Assembly (NCBI RefSeq): GCF_001429725.1
Contig: NZ_LMHV01000043.1
Span: 282,288 to 346,287 of the forward strand
Length of the DNA stretch: 64,000 nucleotides
Direction: 5' to 3'
Origin: Rhizobium sp. Root708
GTDB taxonomy: Bacteria > Pseudomonadota > Alphaproteobacteria > Rhizobiales > Rhizobiaceae
In this document: piece after piece, positions 1 through 7,229 of the stretch
Position numbering within the stretch: position 1 is the first letter of the stretch
Layout of the letters: every line of letters starts with the position of its first letter
Translations under genes and position numbers: made by a program
The notes under the pieces: generated by a model
Seen by the model: only the letters and a program-made list of their open reading frames with translations
The model's database searches: none
Told to the model about the DNA's origin: nothing

Positions 1-98
1 CGCGAGCAGTCGACCGGATTGGCCGAGATCAACACGGCAGTCAACACGATGGACCAGGGCACGCAGCAGAACGCCGCCATGGTCGAGGAGCAGACGGC
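1..98 (+). repeat. Direct repeat copy 1 in chemoreceptor 3' ends
   Basis: Bases 1-98 are identical to 2075-2172. The first difference is a synonymous A/G at base 99, after which the copies diverge slowly. The repeat is coding, so it reflects recent duplication or gene conversion between tandem chemoreceptor genes, not a mobile element. The copy probably extends leftward outside the window. Confidence 0.9.
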
Positions 99-207
99 AG
101 CAAGCCACGGACTGGCGCAGGAGGCTGCGAAACTGATGCAGCTGCTCAGCCAGTTCAACCTTCAGACGGCATCTCAAGGCATGGCGTACAGCCGTCAAGC
201 TGCCTGA
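1..207 (+). CDS. Methyl-accepting chemotaxis protein, C-terminal fragment (5' end outside window)
   Basis: The reading frame is open from base 1 to a TGA at 205-207, so this is the last 68 codons of a chemoreceptor gene that begins upstream of the window. The visible part is the end of the cytoplasmic signalling coiled coil, with the conserved stretch around AAMVEEQTAAS, which returns up the antiparallel four-helix bundle after the kinase-contact tip. It ends in a short tail, SRQAA, with no CheR/CheB-binding pentapeptide. It is almost identical to the end of the next chemoreceptor gene (461-2284), so the two are tandem paralogues. A strong hairpin follows the stop. The identification is secure; sensor domain and ligand cannot be seen. 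Confidence 0.93.
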   Translation, partial: REQSTGLAEINTAVNTMDQGTQQNAAMVEEQTAASHGLAQEAAKLMQLLSQFNLQTASQGMAYSRQAA

Positions 208-227
208 TCGACATCCAGCGCCTCCAT

Positions 228-258
228 GGAAACGCCCGCGCTCGGCGCGGGCGTTTCC
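228..258 (+). terminator. Hairpin after the chemoreceptor fragment
   Basis: A perfect 14-bp stem (228-241 with 245-258, loop TCG) begins 20 bases after the stop of the chemoreceptor fragment. It is followed by GTTTGTG, not a clean T-run, so it is a probable but not textbook Rho-independent terminator. The AT-rich stretch near 284-320 beyond it is the likely promoter region for the next chemoreceptor gene. Confidence 0.65.
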
Positions 259-460
259 GTTTGTGCCGCGCCGATCGTCAGTTGCTTAAAAAATAATACT
301 TTTAATCAAATTTTACGGATATTCGTCTTTAGTGACATGCAATGCATGACGCAGGCCGGACACCGTCCGGATACCCCCGCAACCCCATCAGAACGAGTGA
401 CCGTACCGGCGATCGATCGCGATCGGCCGTGCGAGATCCTCCGCAGTATGAGACCGCCGC

Positions 461-2284
461 ATGTCCAAACTGAAGATCAAAACGCTCCTTCCGCTTCTCT
501 TCCTGTCTCTCGTTGTCATTGCGCTGGTGCAAGGTGCGATCGCGGCCTTCTCGCTGACCAATCTTGAAGCCAACACCCGGCAGATCGGCGCCCAGAACAT
601 TCCGAACACCGAGCGGCTCTATGCCATCGTCACGACACTGAACGACGTTCGCCGCAGCTACGCCGACTATCTGCTCGCGACAGGCAAGACCGACTTCCGT
701 AACGCCGAGACGACACTGAAGACCCGCCGCCAGCGTCTCAACACCGCAATCGACGCCTTCGACAAGCAGCCGAAGAGCGACTACATGAGCCAGAACTTCG
801 GTCGCCTGCAGAAGGCGCTGGCCAACGACGCCGCGCTTGCCGACAAGATCATTGGGCTCGCGCTCGACAACAAGCGCAGTCTGGCGAACAGCATCTATCG
901 CGGCGAACTCTCGATGTCCGCCAACAACATCCAGACCTTCATTGATGGAATGCTCGCCAAGGATCGGCAGTCGACCGATGCGACGCTCGCCGCCGCCGCG
1001 GTCAACTACAGCGCAGGCATCCTGTCGATCGTCGGCGGCCTTGCGGTTGCCCTGGCCGTCGCCGTCGCTGCCGCCTTCCTCGCATGGAAGCGCATTTCTC
1101 AGCCGATCTCGACGATTGCAGCGCGTATGGCCCGTCTCGCCAACGGCGATCTCGACGCCGCCGTTCCCTATGCCGGCCGCAAGGATGAGATCGGCGACAT
1201 GGCCGCAGCCGTCGCGGTCTTCCGCGACAACTCCTTCGCGCGCCTCGATCTTGAACGCAACGCCGAGCACAGCCGCGAGCAGGCGCAGCAGGAACGTTCG
1301 CGCAACGAGGCCTCGAAGGCCAGCGAAGCCGCTGACATCCAGCATGCTGTGGCAGCCCTGGCCGATGCCTTGGGCGCCCTCTCGGAAGGCGACCTGACGC
1401 GCACGATCGAGACGCCGTTTGCCGATCACCTCGATCGTCTGCGCAGCGATTTCAACGCCTCCGTCGCCAAGCTGCGGGCCGTCCTCCAGGAAGTCGGTGA
1501 CAACGCGCATGCGATCGACGCCGGCGCCGGAGAAATCCGCACCGCGGCCGATGGTCTTGCCCGCCGTACCGAACAGCAGGCAGCCTCCATCGAGGAGACC
1601 GCGGCGGCTCTTGAAGAGATCACCACGACGGTCAAGGACACCGCGCGTCGCGCCGAGGAAGCCGGCACGCTGGTCACCCGCACCCGCAACGGTGCCGAAG
1701 AATCCGGCAACATTGTTCGCAAGGCCGTCTCGGCGATGACCGAGATCGAGCACTCGTCCGAAAAGATCGCAAACATCATCAGCGTCATCGACGACATCGC
1801 CTTCCAGACCAACTTGCTGGCGCTGAACGCCGGCGTCGAGGCTGCTCGCGCCGGTGAAGCCGGAAAGGGCTTTGCCGTCGTCGCCCAGGAGGTCCGCGAG
1901 CTGGCGCAGCGCTCCGCTCAGGCCGCCAAGGAAATCGAAAGCCTGATCACCGCCTCGAACAGCCAGGTTCGCTCGGGCGTGACGCTCGTCGGCGATACCG
2001 GCAAGGCGTTGGAGGCAATCGTCGGTCAGGTGCAGGAGATCAGCCGCCACGTCGACGCGATCGTGACAGCGACCCGCGAGCAGTCGACCGGATTGGCCGA
2101 GATCAACACGGCAGTCAACACGATGGACCAGGGCACGCAGCAGAACGCCGCCATGGTCGAGGAGCAGACGGCGGCAAGCCACGGACTGGCGCAGGAAGCG
2201 GCCAAGCTGATGCAGCTGCTCAGCCAGTTCAACCTGCAGGCCGCATCTCAAGGCACCGGATCACATGGCCGCTACGCAGCCTGA
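461..2284 (+). CDS. Methyl-accepting chemotaxis protein with short periplasmic helical sensor
   Basis: This 607-residue transmembrane chemoreceptor should feed the CheA-CheY pathway. Residues 8-30 form the first membrane helix, about 31-185 a helical periplasmic domain of the four-helix-bundle type, and about 186-209 a second membrane helix. A HAMP domain follows (about 210-262), then a second HAMP-like segment (about 295-340) and the signalling domain. The tip contains the conserved segments FQTNLLALNAGVEAA and GKGFAVVAQEVREL. The tail ends GRYAA and lacks a CheR/CheB pentapeptide, unlike the receptor at 4620. The ATG at 461 is the only start giving a complete first membrane helix; no strong Shine-Dalgarno precedes it. 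The ligand is unknown. It lies downstream of a near-identical paralogue and converges on rlmD. Confidence 0.95.
   Translation: MSKLKIKTLLPLLFLSLVVIALVQGAIAAFSLTNLEANTRQIGAQNIPNTERLYAIVTTLNDVRRSYADYLLATGKTDFRNAETTLKTRRQRLNTAIDAFDKQPKSDYMSQNFGRLQKALANDAALADKIIGLALDNKRSLANSIYRGELSMSANNIQTFIDGMLAKDRQSTDATLAAAAVNYSAGILSIVGGLAVALAVAVAAAFLAWKRISQPISTIAARMARLANGDLDAAVPYAGRKDEIGDMAAAVAVFRDNSFARLDLERNAEHSREQAQQERSRNEASKASEAADIQHAVAALADALGALSEGDLTRTIETPFADHLDRLRSDFNASVAKLRAVLQEVGDNAHAIDAGAGEIRTAADGLARRTEQQAASIEETAAALEEITTTVKDTARRAEEAGTLVTRTRNGAEESGNIVRKAVSAMTEIEHSSEKIANIISVIDDIAFQTNLLALNAGVEAARAGEAGKGFAVVAQEVRELAQRSAQAAKEIESLITASNSQVRSGVTLVGDTGKALEAIVGQVQEISRHVDAIVTATREQSTGLAEINTAVNTMDQGTQQNAAMVEEQTAASHGLAQEAAKLMQLLSQFNLQAASQGTGSHGRYAA
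2075..2172 (+). repeat. Direct repeat copy 2 in chemoreceptor 3' ends
   Basis: Identical over 98 bases to 1-98. It encodes the distal part of the signalling bundle of the receptor at 461-2284. Similarity continues past 2172 with scattered mostly silent changes until the variable tails. Confidence 0.9.
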
Positions 2285-2309
2285 TTGAGGCCGATACCGT
2301 ACAAACAAC

Positions 2310-2338
2310 AACGCCCGCGCAGGTCGCGGGCGTTTTTT
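2310..2338 (+). terminator. Rho-independent terminator after the chemoreceptor
   Basis: A 10-bp stem (2310-2319 with 2325-2334, AACGCCCGCG type) runs straight into six T residues. It lies 25 bases after the chemoreceptor stop and just before the end of the convergent rlmD-like gene, so it may end transcripts from both sides. Confidence 0.88.
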
Positions 2339-2342
2339 GCTT

Positions 2343-3593
2343 TTACTTCTCGAGCGTCGCCACGACCTCGACATGCGGCGTCCACAGGAACTGGTCGATC
2401 GGCGTCACGCTGGTGATGCGATAGCCACCCTCGACGAGCAGGGCCAGATCGCGGGCAAGTGTCAACGGATTGCAGCTGACCGCCACCACTTTCTTGACGG
2501 TCGAGCGGGCCAATTCCTTGCACTGAAACTCCGCGCCGGCGCGCGGCGGGTCAAAGACGACCGCGTCATAGACTTTCAGCTCCGAGGTCATCAACGGCCG
2601 GCGGAAGAGATCCCGCCTCTCGACGCTGACAGGCTTCAGGCCCTGCGTGTTGCGGGCGGCATGGTCGAGTGCCGCCAAAGCCTTATCCTCGCTCTCGACC
2701 GCCTGTACGCGGCCGATACGGGCAAGGCGGAGTGAAAACGTGCCGGCGCCGGCAAAGAGATCGGCGATGCGTTTCGCCTTGCCGACATGCGCCAGAACCA
2801 GTTCCGCCATCGCATCTTCCGCCGGCTTGGTCGCCTGCGTGAAGCCGCCCGGAGGAGGCACGACGTTGACGCCGCCGAAATCAACGATCGGCTTCGATGG
2901 TTCGACGAGGATTTCGCCGTTCAGCGAGACACGGGCGATGCCACGCATGGCAAGCACCGTCTCGACGGCCTTGCGACGCTGCTGGTCGGAGAGTTTCTTG
3001 ATGCCGTCGACGGCAAGATCGAGGCCGGAGGGTGTCTCCAGTACCGCGATGCGGAACGCCTCGGCGCTATTGGCAAGCGCCGCCCCAATCGCCTTGATCG
3101 CCGGCAGCCTGGCCATGATGCCCGCCGACGAGATGGGACATTCCTCGATGGCGACGATGTGGTGGCTCTCGGCCTGATTGAAGCCGACGAGCATGTCCTT
3201 CTCGGTCCGCCGAGCGGCGAAGACGACACGCCGCCGTTCGCCCGGATGAGCGGCAACGAGATCGCCGACCTCGGGCGTCAGCCCCTTTGATTTCAACGCG
3301 TCGACGACCAGCTGGCGCTTGAAGCTGCGGTAGGCCGCATCGTCCATATGCTGCAGGCTGCAGCCGCCGCAGGTGCCGTTGACGCCATCGGGCCCGAAAT
3401 GCCGGCAGGGCGGATCCTGGCGCTCCGGCGATGGCGTCGTGATCGACATCAGCGTGCCCTGGCTTTTGACCCGCGCGATGGCGACGGTCTCGCCCGGCAG
3501 AGTGAAGGGCACGTAGATCGGGCCGCCATCCGCGTGCACGATGCCGTCGCCCTGGGCGCCGAGCTTTTCGATCGTAACTGTTTGCGTGCTCAA
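2343..3593 (-). CDS. rlmD: 23S rRNA (uracil-5)-methyltransferase, RlmD/TrmA family
   Basis: This 416-residue SAM-dependent RNA methyltransferase begins with a TRAM-like RNA-binding segment (residues about 1-55). A cysteine cluster follows (PPCRHFG and CGGCSLQH), typical of the iron-sulfur site of RlmD. The C-terminal Rossmann domain has the SAM motif DLFAGAGTF, the motif DPPRAG, the catalytic-cysteine motif SCNP and the terminal HVE motif. The family methylates a uridine of 23S rRNA (U1939 for RlmD), though RlmC or TrmA specificity cannot be fully excluded. The start is TTG at 3593, which overlaps the tlyA stop as TTGA and so implies translational coupling. It is the second gene of a tlyA-rlmD pair devoted to rRNA modification. 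Confidence 0.9.
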   Translation of the reverse strand: MSTQTVTIEKLGAQGDGIVHADGGPIYVPFTLPGETVAIARVKSQGTLMSITTPSPERQDPPCRHFGPDGVNGTCGGCSLQHMDDAAYRSFKRQLVVDALKSKGLTPEVGDLVAAHPGERRRVVFAARRTEKDMLVGFNQAESHHIVAIEECPISSAGIMARLPAIKAIGAALANSAEAFRIAVLETPSGLDLAVDGIKKLSDQQRRKAVETVLAMRGIARVSLNGEILVEPSKPIVDFGGVNVVPPPGGFTQATKPAEDAMAELVLAHVGKAKRIADLFAGAGTFSLRLARIGRVQAVESEDKALAALDHAARNTQGLKPVSVERRDLFRRPLMTSELKVYDAVVFDPPRAGAEFQCKELARSTVKKVVAVSCNPLTLARDLALLVEGGYRITSVTPIDQFLWTPHVEVVATLEK

Positions 3594-4336
3594 GGTTTCG
3601 TTCCCGCGAGTAGATATTCCTGGTTTCCGTCGCCGCCGGCGATCGGGGAGGGGATGAGCCCAAGGCTTGTCCAGCCCATGTCCTCGACGAACCAGCGCTC
3701 GAGTTCAGCCGCGACATCAGGCGCCGACGACGGATCCTTGAGAAGGCCGCCCTTGCCGATCGCATCGCGGCCGGCTTCGAACTGCGGCTTGACGAGGATG
3801 GCAGCGATCGCTCCCGTCTCGGCAAGATCGAGCGCCGGGGCCAGCGCCAGCTTCAGCGAGATGAACGAGACGTCAGAGACAATGAAGGTGATCGGGTGTC
3901 CGACGTCCTCTGCCGTCAGATTGCGGGCATTCAGGCCTTCGATATTGGTCACGCGGGGATCCCCCGAGATGCGCGGATGCATCTGCCCGTGGCCGACATC
4001 GATGGCGGTGACATGCGTTGCGCCGTTCTGCAGCAGAACCTCGGTAAAGCCACCGGTCGATGCGCCGACGTCAAGGCAATTGTGCCCGGACGGATCGAGC
4101 TTGAAGTGGTCGAGTGCAGCGGCAAGCTTCAGGGCGGCGCGCGAGACATAGTCCTGCGCGGGATCATCGATCTCGATGACGGCATCATCGGCGAACAGCG
4201 CACCGGCTTTCGTCACCACCTTGCCGTCGATTTTCACGGTACCGCGTTGTACCGCATCCCGTGCACGGGAGCGGCTGGCGAAAAGGCCGAGGGTGACCAG
4301 CAACTGGTCCAGGCGTTGGGTATCTTGATCGGGCAT
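3590..4336 (-). CDS. tlyA: TlyA family rRNA (cytidine-2'-O)-methyltransferase
   Basis: The 248-residue protein has an N-terminal S4 RNA-binding domain (RLDQLLVTLGL to about residue 65) and a C-terminal FtsJ-like SAM methyltransferase domain with the motif CLDVGASTGGF. TlyA proteins 2'-O-methylate cytidines in 16S and 23S rRNA; the older name hemolysin A reflects indirect effects. I chose the ATG at 4336, giving an N-terminus of MPDQDTQRLDQ directly before the S4 domain; an in-frame start 23 codons upstream adds an unconserved extension. It overlaps the following rlmD start by four bases. In many rhizobia tlyA follows dxs directly, whereas here a chemoreceptor and a VOC gene lie between them. 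Confidence 0.92.
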   Translation of the reverse strand: MPDQDTQRLDQLLVTLGLFASRSRARDAVQRGTVKIDGKVVTKAGALFADDAVIEIDDPAQDYVSRAALKLAAALDHFKLDPSGHNCLDVGASTGGFTEVLLQNGATHVTAIDVGHGQMHPRISGDPRVTNIEGLNARNLTAEDVGHPITFIVSDVSFISLKLALAPALDLAETGAIAAILVKPQFEAGRDAIGKGGLLKDPSSAPDVAAELERWFVEDMGWTSLGLIPSPIAGGDGNQEYLLAGTKP

Positions 4337-4619
4337 GGGCTGTCCATGACCGGCAAAGCCGTCCGTTGCAAGCCTTTTGTTGAAATAGCCGAAGCGGCTG
4401 GACAAACCGGGCTTTGGTCACTCGGCGTGCTGCGCCGCACAATTTTTAAATAAATTGAAAGCCTTGCCGCCTATGGTTTGGCTGATTGCAGCGGCCCGCG
4501 GCCGCTTTTGCCATGATGGCCCTCAATCCGATCTGCCGATCATGTACGCCGAATTACCAAAGTATGCCTCCGCATGCTCTGGCTTTGCCATGCCTGTGCG
4601 CTTCAAGAGAGATTGACTG

Positions 4620-6560
4620 ATGTTGGCCAAGAACATGTCCCTGAACGGTAAGCTCGCCGCGACTTTCGCTGCGCTGATCCTTATCTTTCTATCCGTTTCC
4701 AGCTTTGTTTACTTCAAGGCGAATGTGGTTGCCGAAGCTGCCGTTCAGCAGAAGAAGTCGGAACTGCTCGTCAACCAGATCGACGATGCGCTTCAGGCGA
4801 TGCTTGAGCAGGCCGTCAATCTGCGCGGCTTCCTGCTGTTCCGCAGCGACAGCACTTATGGCGATATTTTCGCGAACCGCGAGCGCATGCTGAAGGCGAT
4901 CGATGCGGCAAGAACGACGGCTGCCGGCAACGGTGATTTCGTCGGCCAGATCGACGCCATGCAGAAGGCGGCTGACCTCTATTTCCGCCAGCTTGCCGAG
5001 CCGCAGTCGAAGGCTCGCAAGGAAACCGACATGCCTGTCGACCAGATCGTCAAGATCGGCGTCAACGAGACCAAGGGCCAGCTCGATGGCTTCCGTCAGG
5101 CCTCCGCCAAGATCAAGGCCGCGGCACGCGACGAATCGAACGCGCTTGCCGACCGCAAGGCACAGGCGAGTCGGGCGCTGAACATCAGCCTGTTGACTGG
5201 TGGCATCGCCGCTGCGGCTGCTGCGGTCCTGCTTGCCTGGATGCTGTCGCGCAGCATCGTTCGCCCGATCGTCGGCATGACGTCCGCCATGGGCCGTCTG
5301 GCCGGTGGTCAGCACGATATCGACGTTCCGGCGCTCGACCGCCAGGACGAAGTCGGCCGCATGGCCCAGTCGGTTCTCGTCTTCAAGGATGCCGCGATCG
5401 ACAAGCTGCGCCTGTCCGGCGAAACCGACCGCATGCGCAGCGATGCCGAGCGCCAGCGCCAGATGAGCGACGAGCAGAAGGCACGCGAGGAAGCGGAACT
5501 CCGTTTCGCCATCGAAGGCCTCGCCAGCGGTCTGTCCGATCTTGCCAACGGCAATGTTGCCATCCGTATCACCACGCCCTTCGCCTCGCAGTTCGATCGT
5601 CTCCGCAACGACTTCAACAACGCCGTCGAGAAGCTGCAGGCCGCCCTTCAGTCGGTTGGCCGCAATGCGTCCGCCATCAATGCCGGCGCGGGTGAAATCC
5701 GCTCGGCTGCCGACGATCTCGCGCGCCGCACCGAGCAGCAGGCCGCAGCCGTCGAGGAGACGGCGGCAGCGCTCGAGGAAGTCACCACCACCGTTCGCGA
5801 CTCCGCCAAGCGCGCCGAAGATGTCGGCCAGCTGGTCGAGCGCACGCGCCTCGGCGCTGAAAAGTCCGGCGATGTCGTCCGCAAGGCGGTTTCCGCCATG
5901 CAGGAAATCGAGAAGTCGTCTGATGCGATCAGCAACATCATCGGCGTGATCGACGACATCGCATTCCAGACCAACCTTCTCGCCCTGAACGCCGGTGTCG
6001 AAGCCGCGCGTGCGGGCGAAGCGGGCAAGGGCTTTGCCGTCGTCGCACAGGAAGTGCGCGAGCTCGCCCAGCGCTCGGCGAATGCCGCCAAGGAGATCAA
6101 GTCGCTGATCAACACCTCGGGCACGCAGGTCGATGCCGGCGTCTCGCTCGTCGACGAAACCGGCAAGGCGCTTGCTGAAATCGTCGGTGCGGTCCAGGAG
6201 ATCAACAAGCACGTCAGCGCCATCGTCACAGCAACGCGCGAGCAGTCGGTCGGCCTGCAGGAGATCAATACCGCCGTCAACAACATGGACCAGGGCACGC
6301 AACAGAACGCCGCCATGGTCGAGGAGCAGACGGCGGCGAGCCACTCGCTGGCGCAGGAAGCAGGCGCTCTCGACGATCTGCTCGGCCAGTTCAATCTCGG
6401 CCACGTCCGCGCCGAAGCGCCAAGGGCTGCCGTCGCCAACCCCGCGTCCCGCCCGGTCGCATCGCCCGCCCGCGCGCTGACCCGCACGGTGGCCAAGGCC
6501 TTCGGCGGCGGCAGGGCTGCAACGGCTGCCGCGGTTCAGGAGGACTGGACGGAATTTTGA
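4620..6560 (+). CDS. Methyl-accepting chemotaxis protein with C-terminal CheR/CheB pentapeptide
   Basis: This 646-residue receptor has membrane helices at about 12-32 and 190-211, a helical periplasmic sensor of about 155 residues between them, HAMP segments after the second helix, and a signalling domain with FQTNLLALNAGVEAA and GKGFAVVAQEVREL. The signalling domain closely matches the two receptors upstream. After it comes an Ala/Arg/Pro-rich linker of about 50 residues ending in DWTEF, which fits the xWxxF pentapeptide that tethers the adaptation enzymes CheR and CheB. This receptor could therefore assist methylation of pentapeptide-less neighbours. The ATG at 4620 follows AGAGAG at 4607-4612. 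The ligand is not predictable. Confidence 0.95.
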   Translation: MLAKNMSLNGKLAATFAALILIFLSVSSFVYFKANVVAEAAVQQKKSELLVNQIDDALQAMLEQAVNLRGFLLFRSDSTYGDIFANRERMLKAIDAARTTAAGNGDFVGQIDAMQKAADLYFRQLAEPQSKARKETDMPVDQIVKIGVNETKGQLDGFRQASAKIKAAARDESNALADRKAQASRALNISLLTGGIAAAAAAVLLAWMLSRSIVRPIVGMTSAMGRLAGGQHDIDVPALDRQDEVGRMAQSVLVFKDAAIDKLRLSGETDRMRSDAERQRQMSDEQKAREEAELRFAIEGLASGLSDLANGNVAIRITTPFASQFDRLRNDFNNAVEKLQAALQSVGRNASAINAGAGEIRSAADDLARRTEQQAAAVEETAAALEEVTTTVRDSAKRAEDVGQLVERTRLGAEKSGDVVRKAVSAMQEIEKSSDAISNIIGVIDDIAFQTNLLALNAGVEAARAGEAGKGFAVVAQEVRELAQRSANAAKEIKSLINTSGTQVDAGVSLVDETGKALAEIVGAVQEINKHVSAIVTATREQSVGLQEINTAVNNMDQGTQQNAAMVEEQTAASHSLAQEAGALDDLLGQFNLGHVRAEAPRAAVANPASRPVASPARALTRTVAKAFGGGRAATAAAVQEDWTEF

Positions 6561-6650
6561 GCTGATAACCACGTGACCGAGAAAGAGAAGTCACTTCTCC
6601 GATTGGCCTCTGACTTGAAATGTGAAAATCCGTACCGATGAGAAACAAGA

Positions 6651-6684
6651 AACGCTCGCAGCAAGCCGCTGCGAGCGTTTTCAT
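6651..6684 (+). terminator. Rho-independent terminator after the pentapeptide chemoreceptor
   Basis: A 12-bp perfect stem (6651-6662 with 6668-6679, loop AAGCC) is followed by TTCATTTT. It lies 90 bases after the chemoreceptor stop and separates it from the VOC gene. Confidence 0.85.
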
Positions 6685-6768
6685 TTTCCGAAGGCATTTC
6701 CTATGTTTAAGCAGAAGCTTGTTCTACGGTGCGACCGAGAATCATAGGAAATAGGAGGTTGTGGACGC

Positions 6769-7167
6769 ATGCTTCATCATATCTCTTTCGGCGTCTCAAA
6801 CATCGAACGTTCAGCGGCGTTCTACGACGCCGCTCTGGCGCCCCTCGGCTATATTCGTGTCTGGGAGGATCTGAGGCCCGGAGAAGCTGATCAGGCCGTC
6901 GGCTACGGAATTGCCGGCGGCGGCGATAAGTTTGCGATCAAATTGTGCCCGGAGGGCCAGCACGCCCCGGGACCCGGCTTTCATCTGGCCTTCGGCTCCA
7001 CGAGCAGACGAGCGGTCGCCAGCTTTTATGAGGCGGCGATCGCGCACGGAGGCATCGATAACGGGGCTCCCGGTCTTCGTGCCCACTACGGACCGCATTA
7101 CTTCGCGGCCTTCGTTGTCGACCCGGACGGCCACCATATCGAAGCGGTTTTCAATTCTCCCGACTAG
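6769..7167 (+). CDS. VOC (glyoxalase/bleomycin-resistance fold) family protein
   Basis: A single-domain protein of 132 residues in the vicinal-oxygen-chelate family. It starts with HHISFGVSNIERSAAFYDAAL and ends with a typical VVDPDGHHIEAVF strand. Histidine near residue 4 and glutamate near residue 127 are plausible metal ligands. One VOC module pair fits a subunit of a homodimer. The substrate is unknown; members include glyoxalase I, fosfomycin-resistance enzymes and dioxygenases. An excellent ribosome site, AGGAGG at 6753-6758, lies 10 bases before the ATG. It is alone on its strand and converges on dxs. Confidence 0.85.
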   Translation: MLHHISFGVSNIERSAAFYDAALAPLGYIRVWEDLRPGEADQAVGYGIAGGGDKFAIKLCPEGQHAPGPGFHLAFGSTSRRAVASFYEAAIAHGGIDNGAPGLRAHYGPHYFAAFVVDPDGHHIEAVFNSPD

Positions 7168-7229
7168 TCGCAAGAAAAGTCAAAGTACCGCGAAAGCTTG
7201 GCGCTTCTGCGGTTGATGACGGTGCCGGA

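Noticed and set aside
329..2251. 640-codon minus-strand open frame opposite the chemoreceptor gene
   Set aside because: Exact shadow of a well-conserved chemoreceptor; the product shows repeated low-complexity Arg/Gly/Leu/Asp composition and no family. Long antisense frames are expected in GC-rich coding DNA.
1..2284. Mobile element explanation for the 98-base direct repeat
   Set aside because: The repeat is in frame within homologous coding regions and has no terminal inverted repeats or transposase; paralogy explains it.
4689..6572. 627-codon antisense frame opposite the second full chemoreceptor
   Set aside because: Same reason; the plus-strand gene has complete domains, ribosome site and terminator.
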